A stretch of 51,651 bases of DNA from CAUZIR01 sp034421295 (GTDB taxonomy: Bacteria; Chloroflexota; Dehalococcoidia; Lucifugimonadales; UBA2962). Below, one piece after another: positions 42,989 through 51,651 of this stretch. Within the stretch, counting starts at the first letter, position 1. Each line of letters begins with the position of its first letter. The DNA is taken from contig DAOUKM010000006.1 in NCBI GenBank assembly GCA_034421295.1, positions 1 to 51,651 on the forward strand, read 5' to 3'. The position numbers and the translations under genes were made by a program. Below the pieces are notes generated by a model that had not been told where the DNA came from, made no database searches, and saw only the letters and a program-made list of their open reading frames with translations.

Positions 42989-43750
42989 CTACCAGAACGG
43001 CGCCTGGAACAGGCCCGTGCTCTCGCGCAGCAGCGCGAAACCGGCCAGTAAGACGGACACCTCCGCCACCTCGTTCACGGTCCCGTAGGCGTCTCCCGTC
43101 AGTCCGCCCAGGAGCCCCGCAAGCGACCAGCCCAGCCCCAGCGCCACGCCGATGGCGGCTCCTGCCAGAATAAGCCCACCTATGCCGCCCAGCAGTGCCC
43201 CCGCAGCCAGTGCCGTGGCGAGGGCAAACCCTACCTGCCACCGACTGCGCCCAACCTGAAAAGAGCTGCCGGTCCCCTCCCTGCGTACATACGTGAAGGC
43301 ATCCATAGCAAAGACCATGGCGAGGCGCGACATGCAGGGGAACAGTACCAGCAGGCCGATGCGCCCCGCGTCGGGCACGCTCGTCAGGAGGGCCCATTTG
43401 AGCAGCAGCAGGCTCGTCCCGCCGATGACCGCGAACGCCCCGACATGCGTGTCCCTTAATATCCTCAGCCGTTCCGAAGGGCGATAGCCTCCGAGAAGCC
43501 CATCGCATACGTCAAGGAAGCCCTCCGTGTGCAGCGCGCGCGTCAAAATGAGCATGGCGATCAGCAATACTGCGCCCACCACCATAGGAGGGAACGCCTG
43601 CCTGAGAGCTATGTCCAGTCCCGCCAGCGCGCCTCCCAGAACCAGGCCCACAAGGGGAAAGTAGGACCGCGCCGGCCCCGTTGGCGGCGCACCCCCAAGG
43701 CCTGCGGGAACGATCGTCAGAAACCCGATGGCCAGCCGCAGGCTCTGCAT
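42989..43750 (-). CDS. cobS: Adenosylcobinamide-GDP ribazoletransferase (cobalamin synthase)
   Basis: The start is ATG 43750 with GGAGG upstream, giving 253 residues. It is an integral membrane enzyme that joins adenosylcobinamide-GDP to alpha-ribazole or its phosphate. Seen are FLTIVPAG at the N-terminus, YFPLVGLVLGGALAGLD, the conserved acidic stretch LHTEGFLDVCDGLLGGY, RDTHVGAFAVIGG and GLTGDAYGTVNEVAEV, plus about six to seven hydrophobic helices. The GFxDxxDG region binds magnesium. It lies 20 bases after cobT and about 200 bases before cobC. Confidence 0.96.
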   Translation of the reverse strand: MQSLRLAIGFLTIVPAGLGGAPPTGPARSYFPLVGLVLGGALAGLDIALRQAFPPMVVGAVLLIAMLILTRALHTEGFLDVCDGLLGGYRPSERLRILRDTHVGAFAVIGGTSLLLLKWALLTSVPDAGRIGLLVLFPCMSRLAMVFAMDAFTYVRREGTGSSFQVGRSRWQVGFALATALAAGALLGGIGGLILAGAAIGVALGLGWSLAGLLGGLTGDAYGTVNEVAEVSVLLAGFALLRESTGLFQAPFW

Positions 43751-43770
43751 ATTGCGAGGCCTCCTCCACC

Positions 43771-44826
43771 CTACGCCTGCGGGGCGGAGACCCCAGCCTC
43801 GGCGAACGTGGCCATATCCGCAAGGCAGGCCGAGGCCGCCTCGACCAGTCCGATTGCCAGAACGGCGCCCGTCCCCTCCCCCAGCTTCATGCCCAGGTCC
43901 AGTAAGGGAACAATGTCCAGGTGGTAAAGGGCCAGCCGGTGGCCGACCTCGGCCGAAAGATGGGAGGCGATCAGGTAGTCCCTGACGTCGGGGCAAAGGC
44001 TGTGGGCTATCAGGCACGCTGCACCCGAAATGAAACCGTCGATCACCACGGCCCGCCGCGCAATCGCACCGCCGAGGGCCACGCCGGCCAAAAATCCGAT
44101 CTCGTATCCTCCGACCTTGGCAAGGACATCCAGTCCGTCGCTTGGATCGGGTCGGTTTGCGCCGAGGGCACGCTCCACCACGGCGATCTTGTGCCGAAGC
44201 TGTGCGTCGTCCCGTCCGGTTCCCCGGCCCGTCGTCTTACTTGGCGGCAGGCCGGTCAGGGCTGAGGTGATGGCGCTCGAGGCGGTCGTGTTGCCGATGC
44301 CCATGTCGCCCGTGCCTATGATGTCGATGCCACTCTGGGCGACCTCCAGGGCCAGGTCGATCCCGCCCATTACGGCTGTCTCCGCCTGTCGTCGGGTCAT
44401 GGCCGGACCCTGGGTGATGTCGGCGGTGCATCGTCCGGCGGCGGCGATGCGAAGGCCGGGGTGTTCGGGCAGTGGGGAAGCGATCCCGGCGTCGACAACA
44501 ACCAGGTTCACACCGGCCGTGCGCGCCATGACGCTTACGGCGGCTCCGCCCGACAGAAAGTTCCTGAGCATCTGCGCAGTAACGTCCTGGGGGTATCCGG
44601 TGACACCCTGCGAGACCACTCCGTGGTCGCCAGCGGCCACGATGACAGTCTTGCCCCGCGGGGCCGGACGGTCGGTGCCGAAAATACCGGCGATCTGCAC
44701 CGACAGGTCCTCGAGCCGGCCCAGACTTCCGGGCGGCTTTGTGAGGCGCTGCTGCCGCAGCTCGGCCGAGCGTTTTGCCTGCGGATCGGCGGGCCCGACG
44801 CGGGAGACGGCTTCTCGGAGATTCAA
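43771..44826 (-). CDS. cobT: Nicotinate-nucleotide-dimethylbenzimidazole phosphoribosyltransferase
   Basis: This 351-residue cytoplasmic enzyme makes alpha-ribazole phosphate from nicotinate mononucleotide and a benzimidazole base. Family motifs run in order: LTKPPGSLGRLEDL, AAGDHGVVSQGVTGYPQDVT, NFLSGGAAVSVMAR, DIIGTGDMGIGNTTASSA, and MKLGEGTGAVLA, which contains the catalytic glutamate. The start is TTG 44826, two bases after the cobO stop, so translation is probably coupled. Length is as expected. No gene for lower-ligand base synthesis (bluB or bza) is in the window. Confidence 0.96.
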   Translation of the reverse strand: MNLREAVSRVGPADPQAKRSAELRQQRLTKPPGSLGRLEDLSVQIAGIFGTDRPAPRGKTVIVAAGDHGVVSQGVTGYPQDVTAQMLRNFLSGGAAVSVMARTAGVNLVVVDAGIASPLPEHPGLRIAAAGRCTADITQGPAMTRRQAETAVMGGIDLALEVAQSGIDIIGTGDMGIGNTTASSAITSALTGLPPSKTTGRGTGRDDAQLRHKIAVVERALGANRPDPSDGLDVLAKVGGYEIGFLAGVALGGAIARRAVVIDGFISGAACLIAHSLCPDVRDYLIASHLSAEVGHRLALYHLDIVPLLDLGMKLGEGTGAVLAIGLVEAASACLADMATFAEAGVSAPQA

Positions 44827-44828
44827 GC

Positions 44829-45404
<576 letters not shown>

Positions 45405-45418
45405 AGGTCGCAGGGTCG

Positions 45419-46309
45419 TTAGGCGAGCCGGTCCGCGCTCGCCGAGGTCTGACCTCCCGCAGTGAGCACGGTCTCGGCGACTGAGGTCAAGCCTTGTTCG
45501 TCGACTGCCTGCTCGTCGGCCGGACCTATCAGGCTGATCGCCAGAGAGCCGGTCCGCTCATCCCTGTAGACCGCTGATCTAACGCCAAAGGCTGACTCGA
45601 TATTCTCTGGAGACAGGACCTGCTCGGGAGTTCCGGTGGCGGCGACCCGACCTCCGCTCAATAGCACTAGGAGGTCGCAATAGCGCGCCGCCAAGTGCAG
45701 GTCGTGAATGGCGGCGATGGCCGTAAGCCCAGTGTCCACCAGTCGTCGAACCAGTCCGAGCACCTTCAACTGGTGAAGTATGTCCAGGTTCGACGTCGGC
45801 TCATCGAGCAGCAGCACGCGTGGCTTCTGGGCCAGTGCCCGCGACACGAAGACGCGCTGGCGCTCTCCTCCGGACAGGGTGTCGAGCGTCCTGTCTGACA
45901 GTTTCTCCGTCTCCGTAAGGGCCATTGCGCTCCTGGCGATGTCCCTGTCGCTCTCGGATTCGATCTGAAATCGTCCGAGGTGCGGATACCTCCCCATCAG
46001 CACCAGCTCCAGGGAGGTAAAGCTGTGCGTGTAAGGTGCGATCTGGGGCACCAGGGCCAGGTTTGAGGCGATGTCTTTCGGCGACATGGATCCCATCTCG
46101 GCGCCATCCAGCAGGACGGTGCCGTGGTCGTGTCCCAGAATGCCCGCTATGGCCCTGAGGAGGGTGGACTTACCCGCCCCGTTGGGTCCTATGAGACCGA
46201 TCAACTGCGCCCTGTCCGCCGCGAGGCTCACCCTGTCCAGCAGGAGGGTGGCCCCGACCTCGCACGAAACGTCTCTGGCGGCGATCACCGGCGGTCCGTG
46301 GGTATCCAT
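45419..46309 (-). CDS. btuD: Corrinoid ABC transporter ATP-binding protein
   Basis: This 296-residue protein is the ATPase of an iron-siderophore/B12-type importer, working as a dimer on the inner face of the membrane. Walker A is GPNGAGKST, the Q-loop LVPQIAPYTH, signature LSGGERQRV, Walker B VLLLDEPTSNLD and the switch His in AAIHDLHLAARY. It begins at ATG 46309, six bases after the btuF stop. About 45 residues follow the nucleotide-binding domain (AISLIGPADEQAVDEQGL). Corrinoid as substrate is inferred from the riboswitch and neighbours. Confidence 0.93.
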   Translation of the reverse strand: MDTHGPPVIAARDVSCEVGATLLLDRVSLAADRAQLIGLIGPNGAGKSTLLRAIAGILGHDHGTVLLDGAEMGSMSPKDIASNLALVPQIAPYTHSFTSLELVLMGRYPHLGRFQIESESDRDIARSAMALTETEKLSDRTLDTLSGGERQRVFVSRALAQKPRVLLLDEPTSNLDILHQLKVLGLVRRLVDTGLTAIAAIHDLHLAARYCDLLVLLSGGRVAATGTPEQVLSPENIESAFGVRSAVYRDERTGSLAISLIGPADEQAVDEQGLTSVAETVLTAGGQTSASADRLA

Positions 46310-46315
46310 GCTGCT

Positions 46316-47461
46316 CTACTCCGGCGCGCTGAAGGGGGTGGTAATGGGCTCGGTGAATACGCTCGGCCACAGGATCCGCGCGAGCTCCTCGGCGCCAAGA
46401 ATGTTCCAGTGAGACAGCGTGGTGAAGAGCTTGCTCTCCACCACGTATATTCGGCCGGTCTTGATGGCCGGGACCTCGGCGAGGGCCTCGTTGGCCATCA
46501 GGCTCTGTCGAAACTCCTCGGCACCGTACTCCACCGGTTGCGCAATGACGATTACCTCGGGGTCCATGGCTATGACGCCTTCGAGGCTGGTGGTCTGGTT
46601 TCCTTCTATGCCGGCCTGTTCGGCCGCATTGATGCCGCCGGCGGCATCAATCACGCCGCCTTCGGTCGAGTTACCTCCCGCCACCCAGAGGGTGTCGGAG
46701 TACTGCGTTAGCGCAAGGACGCTGGGACCGGTCCCGGCGATGCTGGTTACCGCTACCAGGGACTCGTATCGCTCGCGAATCTCCGTCGCGAACTCCAGCG
46801 CGCGCTCTTCCTCACCGTAGATGTAGCCCATCAGCAGTATGTTGTTTACCCGCGCCTCCAGGTCGTGTTTCAGCTCTGTCTGAACCACTGGAATTCCGGT
46901 ACGCGCGAGCGCGTCCACCCCTTCTGCGGGAAAGAATGGGCTTGTGACAACGACGTCCGGCGCCTGGGCGATGATCGTCTCGGGGTCGCGCGAGATCTCC
47001 ACCTTGTCTGCCACCCGCGAGGCGACGTTGGAGAAGATCGCGTCCTTCGTAGCGCTTCCCACGGCGATCAGTCGGTCTCCTGGCACCAGCGCGAGGGTGA
47101 TCTCGTCGTGTCCCACGGAGGCGGTGATGATCCGCTGCGGCTTGGCGGATATGCTCACGCGCCCGTTCAGTCCCTCGACCTCGCGGGGCCAGCCCGTGTT
47201 CGTGGGATCGACAATTCCCCGGACTCCTCTGAGCGGGTTGGGAGCCGGCTCTTCGGTCGGCGTTGGCTGCGGAATCTCGGTGGGCGCCGCCGTCGGCACG
47301 GCGGTCGCGACGGCCGTTGGCACAGGTGTGGGTGAAGCCGGCGCGGATGTTTCCGATGAGCAGGCCGCAAGGGCCAGCCAGAGCGTCGCGATCGCCAGCA
47401 AAGCCATTGCCCAGAGTTTAAGAATCGACAAGATTACCCCTTTCGTTCGCCCGCCACTCAC
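46316..47461 (-). CDS. btuF: Corrinoid-binding lipoprotein of ABC transporter
   Basis: This 381-residue protein binds corrinoid outside the membrane and delivers it to BtuC. Residues 10-34 are a lipoprotein signal with lipobox LALAAC (Cys34). A low-complexity Pro/Thr/Ala linker follows (residues 40-75). The periplasmic-binding domain shows PQRIITASVGHDEITLALV, PDVVVTSPFFPAEGVD, VIVIAQPVEYGAEEF and TGRIYVVESKLFTTLSHW, typical of class III (BtuF/FhuD) binding proteins. The GTG start overlaps the btuC stop by four bases; a TTG ten codons later is an alternative. Confidence 0.92.
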   Translation of the reverse strand: MSGGRTKGVILSILKLWAMALLAIATLWLALAACSSETSAPASPTPVPTAVATAVPTAAPTEIPQPTPTEEPAPNPLRGVRGIVDPTNTGWPREVEGLNGRVSISAKPQRIITASVGHDEITLALVPGDRLIAVGSATKDAIFSNVASRVADKVEISRDPETIIAQAPDVVVTSPFFPAEGVDALARTGIPVVQTELKHDLEARVNNILLMGYIYGEEERALEFATEIRERYESLVAVTSIAGTGPSVLALTQYSDTLWVAGGNSTEGGVIDAAGGINAAEQAGIEGNQTTSLEGVIAMDPEVIVIAQPVEYGAEEFRQSLMANEALAEVPAIKTGRIYVVESKLFTTLSHWNILGAEELARILWPSVFTEPITTPFSAPE

Positions 47462-48537
47462 AGCGAGTGCACGCGGCGTCTGTTGTTGATCAGCAAAAAG
47501 ATGAAGAATGGAGCGCCCACGAATGCGGTCAGGACGCCGACCGGAAACTCGGCGGGCTGGACGATGGTCCTGGCGACGGTGTCGGCCAGGATGACGAACA
47601 CGGCGCCCCCCGCCGCGCTCATTGGAATCAGCACCCGGTGGTCCGGCCCGAGCATGAGCCGCAGGATGTGGGGCATTACAAGGCCTACAAAGGCGATCGT
47701 TCCACTGACGGCGACCGCAGCGCCGGTTGCCAGTGCCGCCGCTCCCAGCAGAGTAAGTCGGGTTATGCCCACCCTGACTCCCATCGAGCGGGCCTCGTCA
47801 TCGCCCAGCATCAGCAGGTTAAGGTCCCGGGACAACAGCACGATAAGTACGGTGCCGCCGAGGATCAACGGCGTGGCGATGCGGAAGTGCTCCCAGGAGC
47901 GCGACTCCAAACCCCCTGCCAGCCAGAACAGGATCTCCCTGAGAGCTCCGTTATCGGGAACCAGGATGATGATGGCCGATACGACGGCGCCGAGAAAAGC
48001 GTTTACGGCCACCCCGGCCAGAAGCAGGGTGGCCATGGAAAAGCGCCCTCCGAATGCGGCAATTCCGTAGACCAGGAGCGAGGCTATGATTGCGCCGACG
48101 AAGGCGAAGGTCGGTAAGGCGATGAAGAACAGGCCGGCTGCGCCCGTCGCGATGGCCACAACCGCACCGACCGCTCCACCCGCCGAGACCCCAATGATGC
48201 CGGGGTCTGCCATCGGGTTGCGAAACAGCCCCTGCATGGTTGCACCCGATACCCCCAGAGCCATGCCCACCATGGCGCCAACCAATATTCTCGGAAGCCT
48301 GATCTGCTCTATTACCAGCTGCTCGGTGCGGCCGAATTCGGCGAGGTCGAATCCAAGAGGAGCCAGCAGGATCGATGCGACTCCGGCGACAGATATTTCG
48401 ACGGGACCAAGGCTCAGGGAGGTCAGGACGGCCGCGATGATGAGCACCAGAAGGGCGAGAAAGCCGATCGCCAAACGGGTGGTCACGCCCGCCTGGCGAT
48501 ATCTTGGCAGCTTGGCAATGCCACTGGCCGTCAGCAA
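47458..48537 (-). CDS. btuC: Corrinoid ABC transporter permease (FecCD family)
   Basis: This 359-residue integral membrane protein of the BtuC/FecCD family has about ten helices and forms the import channel with BtuD. Family motifs are LRLPRILVGAMVGMALGVSGATMQ, NPMADPGIIGVSAGGAVGA, LAGVAVNAFLGAVVSA and GTIAFVGLVMPHILRLMLG. The predicted start is TTG 48537, seven bases after GGAGG (48549-48545). That ribosome site lies in the 3' arm of the riboswitch terminator and the TTG overlaps the end of its T-tract. GTG at 48486 (start of VTTRLAIGF) is a less likely alternative. btuF follows with a four-base overlap. Confidence 0.93.
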   Translation of the reverse strand: MLTASGIAKLPRYRQAGVTTRLAIGFLALLVLIIAAVLTSLSLGPVEISVAGVASILLAPLGFDLAEFGRTEQLVIEQIRLPRILVGAMVGMALGVSGATMQGLFRNPMADPGIIGVSAGGAVGAVVAIATGAAGLFFIALPTFAFVGAIIASLLVYGIAAFGGRFSMATLLLAGVAVNAFLGAVVSAIIILVPDNGALREILFWLAGGLESRSWEHFRIATPLILGGTVLIVLLSRDLNLLMLGDDEARSMGVRVGITRLTLLGAAALATGAAVAVSGTIAFVGLVMPHILRLMLGPDHRVLIPMSAAGGAVFVILADTVARTIVQPAEFPVGVLTAFVGAPFFIFLLINNRRRVHSL

Positions 48538-48570
48538 AAAAAGACCTCCAGCATCTCTCCGCTGGAGGTC
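48536..48570 (-). terminator. Riboswitch terminator hairpin that also holds the btuC ribosome site
   Basis: A perfect 10-bp stem (GACCTCCAGC, 48570-48561, with GCTGGAGGTC, 48552-48543) and an eight-base loop are followed by seven T (48542-48536). GGAGG inside the 3' arm is the btuC Shine-Dalgarno, and the last two T begin the TTG start codon. The hairpin can therefore stop transcription and, in any read-through RNA, hide the ribosome site. Confidence 0.93.
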
Positions 48571-48643
48571 ATGATTTCGCTCTGACCGGGATGTCTACCC
48601 GAAGTCCGAGGGACCCTCTCTGCTTGCGGAGAACGGTCACCTA

Positions 48644-48805
48644 CCGTTCAGGCAGGTCTCCTGGCTCGCGGGTGGATTCTGGCTGCGAAGCCCTTCCCAT
48701 CGAATGATCGACAGTGGCCTCCGGCTCCATATCCCGCTTACAGTGGCGCAACCGCGGCGGATTCTCACCGCCTTCCCTATTCTCCCTGGGTGGGCACCTG
48801 AACGG
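48644..48805 (-). promoter_or_regulatory. Cobalamin riboswitch aptamer
   Basis: The minus strand carries the conserved B12 riboswitch core: GGGAAGGCGGTGAGAATCC, GCCACTGTAAGCGGG and the B12 box AGCCAGGAGACCTGCC (48666-48651). The closing stem P1 pairs CCGTTCAGG (48805-48797) with CCTGAACGG (48652-48644), nine perfect pairs. Just downstream ACCGTTC (48637-48631) can pair with the same 3' strand of P1 (GAACGGT, 48649-48643), so the two folds exclude each other. Adenosylcobalamin binding should favour P1 and the terminator, lowering expression of btuCFD and cob genes. It lies 55 bases after the pduX stop. Confidence 0.96.
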
Positions 48806-48859
48806 GCAGTAGTCGTATGTTCGTGCTTGAGCGCATCATATGGACCGCCCCAAGGTCGG

Positions 48860-49804
48860 TCAAGTGCCCGCTGCGGCAAGCCAGACGGCGTCCCGGCGGA
48901 CAATGACGCCGCCGCCTATGAGCCGGCGCTCCCGAATCGACACAAGGTGCGGTACGCGCTTCCATGCCCGTCGCCTTGCCCAGGATACTCGCTCGGCGTC
49001 ATCCGGGAACAGCAGACCCAGCACGGTGCCGCTGTGAGCGGCGTTGACGCCCGAGGCCCCCGCGTCTCTGCCGAGCGCCAGGACGCCCGGCAGCTGGGGC
49101 TTGGGCAATACCGACTGGTGGGCCACAGTGCTCAGGCTCGCTCCCCGCCCGATGAGCTGCGGATCACCCCCCTTGAGGCCCGCCCTGATAAGCTCGACCG
49201 CCTCCCTAAAGCGCGCTGCTTGCGGCTCGATCAATTTCCTTCGATCCACGGAATTGAAGGGCTGCGTGTGGACCGTGCCGGCGAATTCCAGGATGAGAAC
49301 CCTCATACGTGGCGGTTGACCGAGGGACTCCGCAATCTGGCCGTGCCTGTGGTCGAACAGCGCCACACCGGGAATCATGACCCCGTCGCTCGGTTCAACG
49401 CCCAGCGCCAGGTCAGCCTGTTCTCGGGCCGAGAGCCGGGCACCCAGCGCCGCCGCGACCGCGTTGACCGCCGCCACTATGTCAGCCGTGCTGCTGGCCA
49501 TGCCCTTCCCGCGGGGGAACGGGCTCTCGATGCCCACGCGTGCGTCTAGGTCTCCGCGTCCCAGGTACGAGAGTGAGAGCCTTACCGCCCGTGCGGTCTT
49601 CGGTGAGCCTGGCGGTGCGACCACCCGCCCCATGCCATGCGACAGCTCCACGGCCGCTGTGGCGAAAAGATCGACGGGGCAGGTCACCATCAGCAACCTG
49701 TCGTCCAACAGTCCCTGGGCCAGTTCACCGCATGTGCCTGGAGTTGCGGCGGCGCCTCTGGCCACCACGTGGCCAGCCAGATCCGTGTCACGTCCGGCGC
49801 GCAT
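48860..49804 (-). CDS. pduX: GHMP-family kinase, PduX-like (L-threonine kinase)
   Basis: This 314-residue cytoplasmic kinase resembles PduX, which phosphorylates L-threonine to feed CobD for the aminopropanol phosphate arm of cobalamin. It begins with AAATPGTCGELAQG, then the GHMP glycine-rich ATP motif PFPRGKGMASSTAD, the acidic segment LGVEPSDGVMIPGVALFDH typical of PduX, and C-terminal SGVNAAHSGTVLGLLF. The start codon overlaps the end of cobQ around 49804. Another GHMP substrate is possible, but the position directly after cobQ and cobD supports threonine kinase. Confidence 0.88.
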   Translation of the reverse strand: MRAGRDTDLAGHVVARGAAATPGTCGELAQGLLDDRLLMVTCPVDLFATAAVELSHGMGRVVAPPGSPKTARAVRLSLSYLGRGDLDARVGIESPFPRGKGMASSTADIVAAVNAVAAALGARLSAREQADLALGVEPSDGVMIPGVALFDHRHGQIAESLGQPPRMRVLILEFAGTVHTQPFNSVDRRKLIEPQAARFREAVELIRAGLKGGDPQLIGRGASLSTVAHQSVLPKPQLPGVLALGRDAGASGVNAAHSGTVLGLLFPDDAERVSWARRRAWKRVPHLVSIRERRLIGGGVIVRRDAVWLAAAGT

Positions 49805-51300
49805 TACCCAAGCCCGACGACGCGGTAGACCAGCTCCATGTCGATGTGCTCCCTTACCAGTGCAGCGAGCTTGTCGTATTCGGCACCTGGATCGAGATCG
49901 CCTTCGCCGGACGAGAACTTCACACCCTTGCGTTCGGCGACGAACCGGAGGATCGAGCTTCGCAACGCGGAGTTGTGAAACAGCCCGTGCAGATACGTAC
50001 CGATCGTGAGTCCCTCAACGTCCGTGGCACCTTCCGGCATCTCAACGCACCGTCCCGAACGCAGGCTCACCAGGAATGGACTGGTCAGGCCCGTCGCCGA
50101 TGTGACGCCCATGTGTATCTCGTAGGCGCTCAGATCCGCGCCCAGGCAGGCCCTGAGCAGACCTCGTCCCTCGATCACATGGGCCTTGACCTGGTGGGTG
50201 GCTTTGTCCGCAGAGAAGGTTGTGGATAGTGGCAGCAGGCCCAGGCCGCGGGCCGCGGGCCTGGTCGACTCCACGCCGCCGGGGTCAAGCAGGTGCTCGC
50301 CGAGCATCTGGTAGCCGGCGCATATGCCCACCACCGGGGTGCCGTTCCGGCGCGCGGCGACGATGCATTCGGCGAGGCCCTGAGCCCTGAGCCAGTCAAG
50401 GTCCGCCGAAGTGGTCTTGCTGCCCGGAATTATGACCAGATCGGGATGGCCGAACTCCCTGTCGCCTGACACGTATCTCAAATGAACGTCCGGCTCGCGC
50501 ACCAGGGGGTCGAAGTCGTCGAAATTGGCTATGTGCGGCAGTCGCATGACCGCGACATCCAGTGAGGCCGATCCACCGTCCACGGGTCCGGTTTCGAGAC
50601 CCAGAGAGTCCTCCTCGGGAATATGTATGTCGGAAAAGTATGGCAGTACACCGGCTACCGGAACGCCGGTCCTCTCGCGCAGAAAATCGAGGCCCGGGGC
50701 CAGCAGCAACTGGTCGCCCCTGAATTTGTTGATTACATAACCTTTTACGAGCGCCCTTTCATGTGGCTCCAGCAGTGCCATGGTGCCGATGATCTGGGCG
50801 AATACACCGCCGCGGTCTATGTCGCCCACCAGAAGAACAGGCGCGTCGGCGTGCACGGCCACGCGCATATTGACGATGTCGTGCTGCCGCAGGTTCACTT
50901 CGGCCGGGCTTCCGGCTCCCTCGATCACCACGACTTCGTAGTCGGCACGCAGACGCTTTAGGGCCCCCGTCACCGCCTCCCATAGCCCGGACTTCAGATC
51001 GTAGTATTCGCGTGCCGACGTCACGGCCCGGGGGCGCCCCATAACCACTACCTGCGAGCGGCGGGTGTCCTCGGGTTTGAGAAGGACGGGGTTCATCTCG
51101 ACCCTCGGGGCTGCCATCGCAGCTGCGGCCTGGACGGCCTGTGAACGTCCTATCTCTCCACCATCCGGAGTGGCGTAGGAGTTCAGCGACATGTTCTGAG
51201 CCTTGAACGGTGCGACCTCAAAGCCGTCGCGTGCGAAGATCCGGCACAGGGCTGTAGCCAGCACGGACTTTCCGGCATGGGAGGAGGTCCCCTGGACCAT
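49804..51300 (-). CDS. cobQ: Cobyric acid synthase
   Basis: This 498-residue cytoplasmic enzyme amidates four carboxyl groups of adenosylcobyrinic acid a,c-diamide using glutamine and ATP. The N-terminal ATP domain starts MVQGTSSHAGKSVLATAL and continues APFKAQNMSLNSYATPDGGE, IGRSQAVQA, VVIEGAGSPAEVNL and VGDIDRGGVFAQ. The C-terminal class I glutamine amidotransferase domain has VIIPGSKTTSADL, GICAGYQMLG (nucleophile Cys) and GTYLHGLFHN (His). I chose ATG 51300 because homology begins there; the frame extends 47 codons upstream without conservation. It starts 22 bases after the cobD stop. Confidence 0.96.
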   Translation of the reverse strand: MVQGTSSHAGKSVLATALCRIFARDGFEVAPFKAQNMSLNSYATPDGGEIGRSQAVQAAAAMAAPRVEMNPVLLKPEDTRRSQVVVMGRPRAVTSAREYYDLKSGLWEAVTGALKRLRADYEVVVIEGAGSPAEVNLRQHDIVNMRVAVHADAPVLLVGDIDRGGVFAQIIGTMALLEPHERALVKGYVINKFRGDQLLLAPGLDFLRERTGVPVAGVLPYFSDIHIPEEDSLGLETGPVDGGSASLDVAVMRLPHIANFDDFDPLVREPDVHLRYVSGDREFGHPDLVIIPGSKTTSADLDWLRAQGLAECIVAARRNGTPVVGICAGYQMLGEHLLDPGGVESTRPAARGLGLLPLSTTFSADKATHQVKAHVIEGRGLLRACLGADLSAYEIHMGVTSATGLTSPFLVSLRSGRCVEMPEGATDVEGLTIGTYLHGLFHNSALRSSILRFVAERKGVKFSSGEGDLDPGAEYDKLAALVREHIDMELVYRVVGLG

Positions 51301-51322
51301 GATGACCCTGGCACCGGAGTGG

Positions 51323-51651
51323 TCAACCACCGAAGAGCACCTCACCGAGCACCCGCACGAGATTCCTGCACTCTGCGGGCTGGCGGACAGAGATACGGAT
51401 CCATTGAGGCATACCGAAGGAGGAGCAGTCCCTGACCGCAAGGCCTCTCTTCATCAATGTGCTCCTAACCCCGCCGGCATCGCCAACCCGGACGAGCATG
51501 AAGTTGGCGGCCGAGGAAATGAACGGGACTCCTAACCGACCGAGCGCCCGGTAAAGGTACTGCTTGGCTTCATGGATGGTCTTTCTGGCCTCGATGAGGT
51601 GGTGTTCATCGTCCAGGGCGGCTAGGCCGGCGCACTGCGCTGCGGAGTTGA
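51323..51651 (-). CDS. cobD: Threonine-phosphate decarboxylase / HisC-like aminotransferase, C-terminal part
   Basis: Only the last 109 codons are in the window; the gene runs off the right edge. They show the C-terminal domain of a class I/II PLP enzyme: NSAAQCAGLAALDDEHHL, FISSAANFMLVRV, RGLAVRDCSSFGMPQWIRIS and the arginine in RISVR that binds the substrate carboxylate. This pattern is shared by HisC and CobD; the location before cobQ and pduX makes L-threonine-phosphate decarboxylase, which gives aminopropanol phosphate, most likely. The stop TGA is at 51325-51323. Confidence 0.85.
   Translation of the reverse strand, partial: NSAAQCAGLAALDDEHHLIEARKTIHEAKQYLYRALGRLGVPFISSAANFMLVRVGDAGGVRSTLMKRGLAVRDCSSFGMPQWIRISVRQPAECRNLVRVLGEVLFGG

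Overview
The window is high-GC, gene-dense bacterial chromosome, most likely from an uncultivated Chloroflexota lineage (Dehalococcoidia/SAR202-like). This is inferred from the mix of very large secreted cadherin-like/LRR/DUF11 proteins, an alpha/beta hydrolase beside an S9 peptidase, and a B12 salvage operon; no rRNA or marker gene confirms it. Start codons are often GTG or TTG, and many genes have a clear GGAGG-type ribosome site.

Layout. Positions 1-3080 hold housekeeping genes: a Nudix hydrolase, a methyltransferase plus histidine-phosphatase pair, and a DapF-like gene with an in-frame stop and both catalytic Cys replaced by Ser. Positions 3200-11000 are a mobile-element sink: an LRR/cadherin surface protein, a surface gene cut by an IS256-family relic, a complete IS256-family element, and a broken IS110-family element. 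Positions 11400-26600 encode secreted giants: a metallopeptidase with PWxxDGI repeats, an HsdR_N nuclease-like protein, a 1533-aa cadherin/Ig protein ending in a metzincin-like site, and a 2044-aa propeller/FN3/cadherin/LRR/Ig protein. Positions 26800-30800 are a second mobile zone: an IS21 ATPase remnant, a HI1419/HI1420-type toxin-antitoxin pair, and a large serine recombinase lacking its catalytic N-terminus that runs into a three-tRNA cluster (Val, Arg, Leu). Positions 31000-41500 are mixed metabolic and surface genes.

Positions 40891-51651 are one minus-strand cobalamin salvage and late-assembly locus: cobD (partial), cobQ, pduX, then a cobalamin riboswitch with a terminator, then btuC-btuF-btuD-cobO-cobT-cobS-cobC-cobU and a DUF899 gene. 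BtuCDF import corrinoid; CobO adenosylates it; CobD and the PduX-like kinase supply the aminopropanol phosphate arm; CobU, CobT, CobC and CobS attach the lower ligand. No corrin-ring gene is visible.

The most striking find is in the IS256-family element. Its transposase gene is split by two group II introns with no reverse-transcriptase ORF (7068-7747 and 8852-9590). Removing both restores a 402-codon transposase frame, and each 5' splice site is supported by exon-intron (IBS/EBS) pairings I located. The second is the riboswitch, whose terminator stem contains the btuC ribosome-binding site and whose T-tract overlaps the TTG start codon.
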